From Chitinophagaceae bacterium (GTDB taxonomy: Bacteria > Bacteroidota > Bacteroidia > Chitinophagales > Chitinophagaceae), in contig JAEUVO010000086.1 of the NCBI GenBank assembly GCA_016786885.1, positions 1-64,000 of the forward strand: DNA of 64,000 nucleotides, in the 5' to 3' direction. Made by a program: the position numbers and the translations under genes. This document shows, one piece after another, positions 8,866 through 16,745 of this stretch. A model generated the notes under the pieces. That model was given only the letters and a program-made list of their open reading frames with translations, was not told the DNA's origin and ran no database searches. Within the stretch, counting starts at the first letter, position 1, and the number at the start of each line of letters is the position of its first letter.

Positions 8866-11265
8866 ATGGGCGGAATTATTGTTTTAGTTATTCTGATACC
8901 TGTTATTTTTCTTTTCCTTTTAGTAACCATATTAAATCGTAGCGGCGAGCAGCAACGTTTGCTTGAATCCTTATACGACAAAATAAGAGAACTCACTGGC
9001 GAAGTAGCTTCCTTAACAAAAGAGTTAAGAGAACAAAAAAAGGGAAAACCTGTCATTCACCAACAAGAGGAAAAAGTAGTGCCGGTATTGCCCAATCCCG
9101 TTTCGCTGTCAGAAACAATCAAAAAAGAAGAACCATTAGTAGCATCACCCACACTTCCTGAACTATTAAAAGGCGAAACTGTAAATAAAGAACAGGAAAC
9201 CAGAAAGAATGAAAATGTAAAGCCTTATGTTCCCGCATTTTTCAGCCAAGAGAAGAAAGAAAATACAGATATTGAAAAATTCATCGGGGAAAATCTGGCC
9301 AACAAAATAGGTATTACCATCCTCGTACTGGGTATTTCTTTTTTTATTAAATACGCAATTGATAAGAACTGGATACACGAAGCAGGACGGGTAATCATTG
9401 GTCTGGTAAGCGGGGGCATCCTTATCGGATTAGCGCATTATTTCCGGAATAAATACAGATCCTTTAGTTCTGTGCTGGTGGGGGGTGGCCTTACAGTTCT
9501 TTATTTCAGCATTGGTTTCGCCTTTCACCAATACCACCTGATCAGCCAGACTACTGCTTTTATTATCATGGTTATCATTTCTGGTCTAGGAGTCATATTA
9601 TCTTTGTTTTATAACAGGCAGGAGTTAGCTATCCTCGCAACCATTGGTGGATTTATTACCCCTTTTCTTGTCAGCACAGGTCATGAAAATTACATTGCCT
9701 TATTCACTTATTTATGCATTCTTAATGCAGGCCTGATGGTGCTGGCATGGTTCAAGCGATGGCCAGCTATTAATACCATTGCGCTGTTTTTTACAACGGT
9801 TATCTATGGGGGATGGCTTATCAAAAGAGCAGCCTTTTCAGATGAAATGTTACCACATAAAGAGGCATTGCTCTTTGCGTCTTTATTTTATATTCTTTTC
9901 ATAGTGATGAATATTATTAATAGCATCCGATTAAAAAACAAGTTCACTGCTTTTGATTTCATCATTCTGCTAAGTAGTAATTTTCTCTACTATACAGCTG
10001 GAATGATCATACTTACCCGATGGAATGATGGTGATTACCAGGGGCTTTTCACTTGTTTGCTTGGTGGAACCAACCTGGGCCTGGCGATGATTTTTTATAA
10101 GAAGAAAAGTACAGACCGGAATTTCGTTTCCTTGTTGATAGGTCTTGCTGTTACTTTCCTTTCCCTGATTGCACCGGTACAGTTCAAAGGAAATCATATC
10201 ACCCTGTTTTGGGCTGCAGAAATTGTTGTACTATTCTGGTTATACCAACGATCAAAAATTGTATTGCTAAAAATTGCTTCGCTGATAGTAACCTTATTAA
10301 TGCTCATCAGCCTTGTATCCACCTGGCTGAAAGTGTATTTTGCAGATAATACGATTATACCCGTTATACTTAACAAAGGCTTTGTTACAACAATCGTTTC
10401 ATCTGTTGCTTTGTTTGCATATTACATACTATTAAAAAAAGAAAATGAGACAGCAGTTTACAAAGATGTTTCTATAAAAACTGTCAGAAGGGCCATACTG
10501 ATTATGGCCATCAGCCTGGCTTACCTTTCTGGCATACTGGAAATATTCTACCAATTCAACACACGGAACCCCGATGTTCCTTCATCTGTAATTTACCTGC
10601 AGGCTTACACCTATATTTTTGTTATCATACTACTAGGTATCCTAAAAAAAGATACTGCCTTGCCTTTGCTAAAATTATTGCTTACCGGATTTAGTCTTGG
10701 CATCTATATAATGGGGTTAACTAATACCCAGGAACTCTCATTATTCCTGATCAATAATAGTACTGGTATCTATTTTATACCCCATTGGATCGCAGCAATC
10801 CTGCTCTTATGGTTGCTTTACGATCTTGTCGTTTTCTTTTTCCAGGAAAAGAACAATAATTGGTCAGCATACAAGGAAATCTTTACCTGGATCATTACCG
10901 CAAGTATGTTGCTTGTATTAAGTATTGAAATGTACCATGTCATATGCTGGACTAATTACAGGGATGAAGCAGATTGGGCCTTGTGGGAAAATCTTTACTA
11001 CAAGGCCGGGTTAAGTATTCTTTGGGGACTCTGTTCTTTTGCTATGATGTGGCTAGGTATGAAAAAAGACTTTAAACCGCTCCGCATCATTTCATTGACC
11101 CTTTTTACTATCACAATCAGCAAACTGTTTATTTATGATATACGCAATATTCCTCCTGGTGGTAAGATAGCTGCATTTATTTTATTAGGAGTTTTACTTC
11201 TTGCTGTGTCTTTTATGTATCAACGGCTCAAAAAAATTATTATTGATAATACCACTGAAATGTAA
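8866..11265 (+). CDS. DUF2339 polytopic membrane protein
   Basis: Large membrane protein of 799 residues. It has one N-terminal helix (about 2-22), a coiled coil (about 28-55), a charged linker rich in Lys and Glu to about 140, then some two dozen hydrophobic segments to the C terminus. This layout and the conserved FIGENLANKIGI entry to the membrane region match DUF2339. Function is unknown. I chose the ATG at 8866 (MGGIIVLV) over the TTG at 8830 because it places the first helix at the N terminus. The DUF4286 gene follows after 8 bases. Confidence 0.88.
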   Translation: MGGIIVLVILIPVIFLFLLVTILNRSGEQQRLLESLYDKIRELTGEVASLTKELREQKKGKPVIHQQEEKVVPVLPNPVSLSETIKKEEPLVASPTLPELLKGETVNKEQETRKNENVKPYVPAFFSQEKKENTDIEKFIGENLANKIGITILVLGISFFIKYAIDKNWIHEAGRVIIGLVSGGILIGLAHYFRNKYRSFSSVLVGGGLTVLYFSIGFAFHQYHLISQTTAFIIMVIISGLGVILSLFYNRQELAILATIGGFITPFLVSTGHENYIALFTYLCILNAGLMVLAWFKRWPAINTIALFFTTVIYGGWLIKRAAFSDEMLPHKEALLFASLFYILFIVMNIINSIRLKNKFTAFDFIILLSSNFLYYTAGMIILTRWNDGDYQGLFTCLLGGTNLGLAMIFYKKKSTDRNFVSLLIGLAVTFLSLIAPVQFKGNHITLFWAAEIVVLFWLYQRSKIVLLKIASLIVTLLMLISLVSTWLKVYFADNTIIPVILNKGFVTTIVSSVALFAYYILLKKENETAVYKDVSIKTVRRAILIMAISLAYLSGILEIFYQFNTRNPDVPSSVIYLQAYTYIFVIILLGILKKDTALPLLKLLLTGFSLGIYIMGLTNTQELSLFLINNSTGIYFIPHWIAAILLLWLLYDLVVFFFQEKNNNWSAYKEIFTWIITASMLLVLSIEMYHVICWTNYRDEADWALWENLYYKAGLSILWGLCSFAMMWLGMKKDFKPLRIISLTLFTITISKLFIYDIRNIPPGGKIAAFILLGVLLLAVSFMYQRLKKIIIDNTTEM

Positions 11266-11273
11266 TTTGCGCT

Positions 11274-11579
11274 ATGATCATTTATAATGTAACGATCAAG
11301 GTAAATCACTCAATAGCTGCAGCCTGGCTTACCTGGCTAAAGGATGAGCATATCCCGGATGTGACAGGTACTGGTTGCTTTAATCATGCGACTATTTTGC
11401 ACCTTATTGAAGCTGATGATGAGGAGGGCATGACCTATGCGGTACAATATCATGCAGAAAGTAAGGGACTATACAACCGGTATATAGAAATATTTGCGGA
11501 TGAAATAAGAAAAAAGGGGATCGAGAAATGGGGCAATCAATTCATAGCCTACCGCACTGTTATGCAGGTTGTGAATTGA
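11274..11579 (+). CDS. DUF4286 family protein
   Basis: Small soluble protein of 101 residues of the DUF4286 family, mostly found in Bacteroidota, with the characteristic start MIIYNVTIKV, a WLTWLKDEHIPDV segment and TYAVQYH. The predicted alpha/beta fold resembles dimeric ferredoxin-like domains. No function is known to me. It is probably cotranscribed with the DUF2339 gene, 8 bases upstream. Confidence 0.85.
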   Translation: MIIYNVTIKVNHSIAAAWLTWLKDEHIPDVTGTGCFNHATILHLIEADDEEGMTYAVQYHAESKGLYNRYIEIFADEIRKKGIEKWGNQFIAYRTVMQVVN

Positions 11580-11813
11580 GTGTGCAAAAGAATATTTACA
11601 GGCCTCTCTATTTAATAAACAGTTGTATATTCCCCGCAAACCCTTGTCCTGCCTGAATTTCATTGATCATTTTACAGAATCCGCTATAGTAAAGACTTTC
11701 AGCGTTTGTGGCAGATGATGACGCTAAATGCAGGGAAATGGCAAACCGCTAAAATCCTTGTCCCTTGCGGCTTCGGGGCTTTTACTACTAAAAAATTGGA
11801 GAATAAAAATTTT

Positions 11814-11842
11814 TTGCCGGTATCAAAAACCGTCTAAATTTG
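11814..11842 (+). promoter_or_regulatory. Bacteroidota-type promoter for HU
   Basis: TAAATTTG at 11835-11842 matches the Bacteroidota -7 consensus TAnnTTTG exactly, and TTG at 11814-11816 sits 18 bases further upstream as the -33 element. This would give a leader of about 27 bases before the HU start at 11876. The rest of the 296-base gap before HU shows no gene. Confidence 0.65.
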
Positions 11843-11875
11843 TCGCCGTTAGCAAAACATATAAAAATACAAATC

Positions 11876-12145
11876 ATGAACAAAGCCGAATTGATCGCAA
11901 AGGTGTCCGATGATACAGGTATCACCAAGACGCAGGCAAACGCTGCCCTTGATTCTTTTGTAGAAGCAGTTACAAAAACATTAAAAGGTGGTGGTAAAGT
12001 TACCCTGGTTGGATTTGGTACATTTTCCGTATCTAAAAGAGCTGCCCGCAATGGCCGGAACCCGCAAACTGGCGCTGTAATTAAAATCAAAGCAAGAAAA
12101 GTAGCTAAGTTCAAAGCTGGTAAAGAACTTGCCGGTAAATTGTAA
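11876..12145 (+). CDS. hup: HU family DNA-binding protein
   Basis: Histone-like nucleoid protein of 89 residues, the standard HU length. MNKAELIAKVSDDTG, the VTLVGFGTFSV strand pair, the arm with GRNPQTGAVIKIKA and the KVAKFKAGKEL end are all canonical. It bends DNA nonspecifically as a homodimer. The upstream in-frame TTG at 11840 lies inside the promoter and is not the start. The gene has its own promoter and a downstream hairpin terminator, so it is probably a single-gene unit with strong expression. Confidence 0.96.
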   Translation: MNKAELIAKVSDDTGITKTQANAALDSFVEAVTKTLKGGGKVTLVGFGTFSVSKRAARNGRNPQTGAVIKIKARKVAKFKAGKELAGKL

Positions 12146-12166
12146 TTACACCCTTACTGTATTAAG

Positions 12167-12201
12167 AAGCTCCTGTGCTTATATCAGTGCCGGAGCTTTT
12201 T
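12167..12201 (+). terminator. Rho-independent terminator after HU
   Basis: Stem AAGCTCC (12167-12173) pairs with GGAGCTT (12192-12198), followed by a short T run to 12201. It lies 22 bases after the HU stop codon. Confidence 0.7.
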
Positions 12202-12249
12202 ATATTAAAACAGCTTTAATTTTGTATCACATATTAAAAATCAATTATC

Positions 12250-12366
12250 ATGGGAAGAGGAGATAAAAAAACCGCTAAAGGGAAACGTTTCAAAGGTTCA
12301 TTTGGTAAAAGCCGTCCGGCTGTATCCCCGGCAGCAAAGAAGAAAGCTGCTAAAAAAAGTAAGTAA
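12250..12366 (+). CDS. 30S ribosomal protein Thx
   Basis: Tiny, very basic protein of 38 residues starting MGRGDKKTAKGKRFKGSFGK and ending in a Lys/Ala-rich tail. This matches the Thx (S31e-like) small-subunit protein, which lies in a pocket at the head of the 30S subunit. The MGxGDxxTxxGKxxxGxxGxxR pattern is the family hallmark. It follows HU by 104 bases and is separated from it by a terminator, so it must have its own promoter; I see no exact TAnnTTTG there. A strong hairpin follows it. Confidence 0.85.
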   Translation: MGRGDKKTAKGKRFKGSFGKSRPAVSPAAKKKAAKKSK

Positions 12367-12372
12367 TTAACC

Positions 12373-12415
12373 GGTAGTACAAACTACCCGTTTCTAACTT
12401 GTAGTTTGTACTATT
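12373..12415. terminator. Hairpin between thx and the convergent coiled-coil gene
   Basis: A 12-bp perfect stem (TAGTACAAACTA at 12375-12386, TAGTTTGTACTA at 12402-12413) extends by one C-G pair inside and G-T pairs outside, around a loop of 13 bases. The following sequence is AT-rich with only a weak T run. It probably terminates thx transcription and may serve both strands. Confidence 0.55.
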
Positions 12416-12514
12416 ATTCCTTATCTCTCATTGCCTGCTTACATCCTGGTAGTAATCTCTGGTTAGCTAAAAAAAACCTTCGTAGGGGCACAATGAAATT
12501 TTTTGATCCGGTTT

Positions 12515-13543
12515 TTACAAATTAGTCTTTCGTTGTATCAACTGATCTCTCTCTTCGGCTATCACATTTAGCATACTCTCCAGTTCACCAATTCTTTTAA
12601 GCTGTCCTTCAAGTTTTTTGTTAGTATCCGTCATAGCCTGCATGTCATTATTCAGCTCTTCCAGGTAAGCAACTCTTTTTTGCAATTGCTGGCGTTGAAA
12701 ATCAGATTCCTTCAGTTTGTCTTCGGTTTCTGTCATTTCCTGCCTTAATCGCCTAGCTTCTTCAACGGCTGCCTGGTATTTCAATTTTTGTTCTTCGAAA
12801 TCACGGGTCATTTTATGTTGAACTTCCTTTAGCTCTTCGTACTCAAGGTTAATTCTTTTAGAGATATTTACCTGGTTTTCCAGCTTATGCATCTTATCCT
12901 GCAGTACATTGAACTCACTATAGGCACTGTCAAGCATTGCATTCATCTCAGTGGTCAGGTGTTCCTTCTGCCTTATATTATTTATCTCTTTTTCCTTTTG
13001 AGAAAGCCTGAACCGTAAATCATCAATTTGCGAAGAAAGTTCCTCATTTGTTTTAATGATCTCTTGTTGTCTTTCTTCCGTTTCTTTTACAATATCTATT
13101 TGTCCTAGTAACTGATTGATCTTTTCATTGTGCTCCAGCAAGCTGCTTTGAGCCAGTCTGAGCTGTTCAATATAATCCGGTTTTTCTGCTTGTGCAGCAG
13201 TTGACTGTAAGGGGGCCTTTTTACGCATTGATTCCATTTCAGTCTGTAACTTTTTATTTACAATGCGCATCTCCTCCGCTTCAATAGTATAGATATTACA
13301 GTTCTCTTCCGCATCAGCTAATAGTTTTCTTAGCCTGTCAAGTTCTTTGTCCCTTAATTCTGTATCGTTGAAATACTTCAATTTCCAGACTTCCAGTTCT
13401 TTATTTAGTTTTCCGGTAATATCCGACGTAGCATCTTTGAGAGATTTACGACTTACAATAAAAAAATGGATAGTGATGCCCAGGGTAATAGCACCCAGCA
13501 TGAGAACAATTATCTCAATGACTGATAAGGAAAGGGTGGGCAT
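12515..13543 (-). CDS. Membrane-anchored coiled-coil protein, function unknown
   Basis: 342 residues with one N-terminal transmembrane helix (about 8-30), then almost continuous predicted coiled coil from about 45 to the end, very rich in Glu, Lys, Gln and Leu (for example RLRKLLADAEENC and QKRVAYLEELNNDM). No enzymatic domain is seen. The topology suggests a membrane-tethered scaffold or cell-envelope organiser, but that is only inferred from shape. It lies downstream of pyrH on the same strand with a 142-base gap, so cotranscription is uncertain. Confidence 0.75.
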   Translation of the reverse strand: MPTLSLSVIEIIVLMLGAITLGITIHFFIVSRKSLKDATSDITGKLNKELEVWKLKYFNDTELRDKELDRLRKLLADAEENCNIYTIEAEEMRIVNKKLQTEMESMRKKAPLQSTAAQAEKPDYIEQLRLAQSSLLEHNEKINQLLGQIDIVKETEERQQEIIKTNEELSSQIDDLRFRLSQKEKEINNIRQKEHLTTEMNAMLDSAYSEFNVLQDKMHKLENQVNISKRINLEYEELKEVQHKMTRDFEEQKLKYQAAVEEARRLRQEMTETEDKLKESDFQRQQLQKRVAYLEELNNDMQAMTDTNKKLEGQLKRIGELESMLNVIAEERDQLIQRKTNL

Positions 13544-13685
13544 AAGCTGTTAAGTAAGGTTCGTAAACTATTAAAAATCCGGCAAATAGCCGTTAAATAG
13601 TTTTTCACAGGTGTGCTTTCGAAGCTGGCACAAGATAGTATTCTCTGCGAAAAATTAAATAGTAAATACACCCCGGAAAAACACC

Positions 13686-14399
13686 TTAGCCTCTGACCAG
13701 TGTGCCTACTTTTTCACCTGTAACCACCCTTCTAAGGTTGTCCGGCTTATTCATATTGAAGACAATGATTGGGAGATTGTTTTCCATGCAAAGCGTAAAA
13801 GCTGTCATATCCATCACCTTTAAATTCTGTGACAGACATTCCTGGAAAGTTATGACGTTGTATTTAGTAGCTGAAGGATCTTTTTCAGGATCAGCGGTAT
13901 AGATACCATCTACCCTCGTACCCTTTAAAATTACATCTGCACTTATCTCAATAGCCCGTAATGAACCTGCCGTATCAGTAGTAAAGTAAGGATTTCCTGT
14001 ACCGGCCCCAAAGATTACCACACGGCCCTTTTCAACGTGGCGGATAGCCCGGCGGCGGATATAAGGTTCAGCGATTTGTTCCATTTTTATGGCGCTTTGT
14101 AACCGGGTATAAACCCCAATTCTTTCTAATCCTGCCTGTAAAGCCATACCATTAATAACAGTAGCCAGCATTCCCATATAATCACCGTGTGCTCTTTCAA
14201 TTCCTGTTTCTGCCTCATTCATTCCCCGGTAAATATTACCCCCGCCAATTACTATGGCCACCTGCACACCCAGATCTGTTATAGACTTAATATCCTGTGC
14301 ATATTGGGCTATCACATCGGTGTCGAAACCAAAGTTCTTATCACCCATTAAAGCTTCGCCTGAAAGTTTGAGAAGAATTCGTTTGTACTTAGGTAACAT
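13686..14399 (-). CDS. pyrH: UMP kinase
   Basis: Phosphorylates UMP to UDP in pyrimidine nucleotide synthesis; a hexameric enzyme of the amino acid kinase fold. At 237 residues it has the usual length. Visible are the N-terminal [14 protein letters not shown], the [13 protein letters not shown] nucleotide/substrate loop, the [13 protein letters not shown] stretch and [11 protein letters not shown]. In many bacteria frr follows pyrH; here it does not. Upstream on the minus strand TATCTTCG (14418-14425) is one base off the TAnnTTTG consensus and may be its promoter. Confidence 0.96.
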   Translation of the reverse strand: MLPKYKRILLKLSGEALMGDKNFGFDTDVIAQYAQDIKSITDLGVQVAIVIGGGNIYRGMNEAETGIERAHGDYMGMLATVINGMALQAGLERIGVYTRLQSAIKMEQIAEPYIRRRAIRHVEKGRVVIFGAGTGNPYFTTDTAGSLRAIEISADVILKGTRVDGIYTADPEKDPSATKYNVITFQECLSQNLKVMDMTAFTLCMENNLPIIVFNMNKPDNLRRVVTGEKVGTLVRG

Positions 14400-14435
14400 G
14401 GAATAGAAATTTCGCTGCGAAGATAGGGGTTTTGC

Positions 14436-15236
14436 CTATTGTTTAACGGCTCTAAGACTGTATACCACGGGTATCTTTCCTTCCAGTCCTTTTATATACC
14501 ATTTACCGGCTTCAAACTCCACTACATTCCGAAAACAAGGATAAGGTGAATACATATGCTCATTAAACATTTCTATTCTCAATCCTGCTCCTATAAGCAC
14601 ATTCAGCACTTCGCTAATACTGTGATTCCAGCTATACTCCTTTCCCTTTATATCAGCATTCCTGTCTGTATAGGTTCCTTCGTTTTCTGTAACTATCACT
14701 TCTGTTTTTTCATAAGAATACTTGATATGGGTAAAATCATCATCAAAAACCCATACCATTGGATGGAATTCGGCAATGTAGAAAGTACCGCCGGGTTTTA
14801 GCCTTTCTGCTATCATTTTAGCCCATGGCTCAAGATCGGGAAGCCATCCAATAGTGCCATAGGAAGTAAATACAATATCGAATTGCTCCTTCACGAATTT
14901 ACTGGTGTCTAAAACATTACAACATACAAAAGAAGCATTTAACCCCAGCTCTTTATTCAACTTTTCGGCCTCCTCGATTGCCTTATCAGACAGATCAACA
15001 CCCGTAACTTTGGCCCCCTTTCTCGCCCAATCAAGACTATCCATTCCAAAATGGCATTGCAGATGAAGGAGTGTCTTACCTTTTACATCACCCAGCTCTG
15101 TTAGTTCTATCGGTGTCAATACTGTTTCGCCATCTTTAAACCCCGCCAGGTTGTAAAATGCCGAGTCCCGGTGAACAACAGTTCTTTGATTCCACAAATC
15201 CCTGTTGGCATCAAAATATAAATTATAGTCCTGCAT
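14436..15236 (-). CDS. Class I SAM-dependent methyltransferase
   Basis: 266 residues. The AdoMet-binding motif I is TLLHLQCHFGMDSLDWAR near 54-71, followed by GVDLSDKAIEEAEKL (motif II acidic residue) and the DIVFTSYGTIGWL region. The C-terminal half carries FYIAEFHPM and a WNHSISEVLNVLI segment typical of Methyltransf_11/25-type small-molecule methyltransferases. The substrate cannot be told. It ends 36 bases upstream of the pyrH start on the same strand and could be cotranscribed with it. Confidence 0.88.
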   Translation of the reverse strand: MQDYNLYFDANRDLWNQRTVVHRDSAFYNLAGFKDGETVLTPIELTELGDVKGKTLLHLQCHFGMDSLDWARKGAKVTGVDLSDKAIEEAEKLNKELGLNASFVCCNVLDTSKFVKEQFDIVFTSYGTIGWLPDLEPWAKMIAERLKPGGTFYIAEFHPMVWVFDDDFTHIKYSYEKTEVIVTENEGTYTDRNADIKGKEYSWNHSISEVLNVLIGAGLRIEMFNEHMYSPYPCFRNVVEFEAGKWYIKGLEGKIPVVYSLRAVKQ

Positions 15237-15296
15237 AAGGTCATAAAAATAGACAACATTGGAATTGCCGGAGCATTTTCATACAAACTTTCGGGT

Positions 15297-16004
15297 TCAT
15301 TCTTGTATTACTCTTGAATCTCCTGTTTGTATGATATTTTTTATCAGCGGATCGCCCTGGTAATAAATCCTGCTCTGGCCCGATGCATTGGCAGTAAAAA
15401 TATTACCCACTTTTATTTTTATAGTAGATTGTCCCGTAGCCGTTACGTCCGCAGCAACAACCGTTGATAACCCATAAGCCAGGATTTCGGATTGGCCGCT
15501 TGCGTCAGCCTCAAAGCCGGTCGCTGTACCACCCTGGAATTCAATTTTTGACTGACCGCTGGCTTGTAACAGAAATTTAGGGGCACTCATATTTACCCAA
15601 CAAGCAGTTTGACCGGATATATTAAAGTTCACCAGGTCTGTTTCTGCAAAACCTGATAATGTAGCCTCCGACTGACCGGCAAGAACCAATCCTTCAATAG
15701 AGGGAAGGGTAATAGTGAAATACACCCGTTTCCTGTTAGACCTATAGTGATCATACTCAATCTTAAGAGATGAGTCTGTTATACTTAATACAAGTTCATT
15801 GATATCTCTTTCTTCTCCCCTGGCAAGAATAGAATAAGAAGTTCCTTTGGTTATAGTAAACCGATGCTGGTTCCCGGCTTCAATTTTATTAAAATCAACA
15901 TAATGGTAATTTCTTTCTATTGCATTTTCGGGCTCCTTTGAACAAGACAGCAAAGTGGTTATGCAAGAAACAAGGAGGATAATTGATGTGGCACTTTTTT
16001 TCAT
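15297..16004 (-). CDS. Head GIN domain (DUF2807) lipoprotein
   Basis: 235 residues. The lipobox TTLLSC near the N terminus predicts a lipid-anchored surface or periplasmic protein. The body is the DUF2807 'putative auto-transporter adhesin, head GIN' beta-helix, with the repeated SGQS/TGQS turn (ASGQSKIEF, ASGQSEIL, ATGQSTIKI, ASGQSRIYY) at regular spacing. Role unknown; proposed to be a surface adhesin-like or anti-sigma output domain. I chose the ATG at 16004 because it starts the signal peptide; the start at 16064 would put 20 residues ahead of it. Confidence 0.85.
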   Translation of the reverse strand: MKKSATSIILLVSCITTLLSCSKEPENAIERNYHYVDFNKIEAGNQHRFTITKGTSYSILARGEERDINELVLSITDSSLKIEYDHYRSNRKRVYFTITLPSIEGLVLAGQSEATLSGFAETDLVNFNISGQTACWVNMSAPKFLLQASGQSKIEFQGGTATGFEADASGQSEILAYGLSTVVAADVTATGQSTIKIKVGNIFTANASGQSRIYYQGDPLIKNIIQTGDSRVIQE

Positions 16005-16194
16005 AATAAGGCTATAGGTTTTATGATTAATGATTGAGCAAAACTCATAATAACAATAAAGCAAAACAATCGCATGAAGATGTGAAAAAAGAGAGGCCCT
16101 CTCTTGACAAAGAAGGCCGTGATTGATTGCTTATGTAGGAGTAATTAAATATGTATTTCATAATTCAACAAGTAAAGTCACAATTGTCGCTTTT

Positions 16195-16470
16195 TCAGGC
16201 TGCTTGTGGCCCTGTAAACAACAGCCAGGTAGAATTATTTACAACATCTGGCTGAGCAGTAGAAATTGTCTTACGATATATGGTAATAGTTTCTGCTAAT
16301 TCATCGTGAATATCTTTTTCAGCGATGAAAAAATCATAGAATTTCCTCATGACCTTTCTGTGTACCATAATAGTTTCTGCCAGTTCCTGGTGAATATTTT
16401 TAGGCCCTTGAAATTTTTGCGGATCACCGCTGTTTATCCCGGTCGTGCCGGCACTGTTCATTTTCTTCAT
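16195..16470 (-). CDS. Small protein with two internal helical repeats, unknown
   Basis: 91 residues, not recognised. It holds an internal repeat: IHQELAETIMVHRKVM (about 27-42) and IHDELAETITIYRKTI (about 54-69), with 10 of 16 positions identical; both look like amphipathic helices. There is no signal peptide and no Cys. The repeat argues for a real coding sequence. On the minus strand CATCTTTG (16507-16514) is one base from the -7 consensus and would give a short leader. It sits between the head GIN lipoprotein and the sensor kinase, divergent from the latter. Confidence 0.6.
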   Translation of the reverse strand: MKKMNSAGTTGINSGDPQKFQGPKNIHQELAETIMVHRKVMRKFYDFFIAEKDIHDELAETITIYRKTISTAQPDVVNNSTWLLFTGPQAA

Positions 16471-16697
16471 ACAATCAGGTTTAATGGTTTAAGGTTTTTG
16501 TTGATACAAAGATGATTATTGATTAAATGGTATACAATCACATATTGGGGTGAAAATCCAAACTGGTACAAAACAGACGTTTGTACCATTGATACACTTG
16601 TCACCGGTAGGTTAAAACATCCATTACCCGGGTTCTTTTCGAAAAATCCAAAGATCAAAAAAGGTTACTCAGGCAGGACCACATAAACATGTTATTT

Positions 16698-16719
16698 TAT
16701 TCTGGCAACGTCCAGAATA
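16698..16719. promoter_or_regulatory. Inverted repeat, candidate operator before the sensor kinase
   Basis: TATTCTGG (16698-16705) and CCAGAATA (16712-16719) form a perfect 8-bp inverted repeat with a 6-base spacer. It sits where the -33 element of the kinase promoter would fall, so a bound regulator could block or recruit polymerase. Confidence 0.45.
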
Positions 16720-16732
16720 GGTAAGCTCTTAT

Positions 16733-16740
16733 TAGATTTG
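16733..16740 (+). promoter_or_regulatory. -7 promoter element of the sensor kinase
   Basis: TAGATTTG matches TAnnTTTG exactly, and the 12 bases TAGATTTGTATA recur before the response regulator at 21015. The ATG at 16746 is only 5 bases after the motif, so transcription from here would give an almost leaderless mRNA. Confidence 0.5.
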
Positions 16741-16745
16741 TATAC

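Noticed and set aside
12282..12291. GAAACGTTTC palindrome as a LacI operator
   Set aside because: It lies inside the thx coding sequence (Lys-Arg-Phe codons), far from sugar genes. It shows that the AAACGTTT core also occurs by chance.
15480..15680. Repeated SGQS units in the head GIN protein as a DNA repeat array
   Set aside because: The regularity is at protein level (beta-helix turns) and the DNA copies differ; it is a normal feature of DUF2807.
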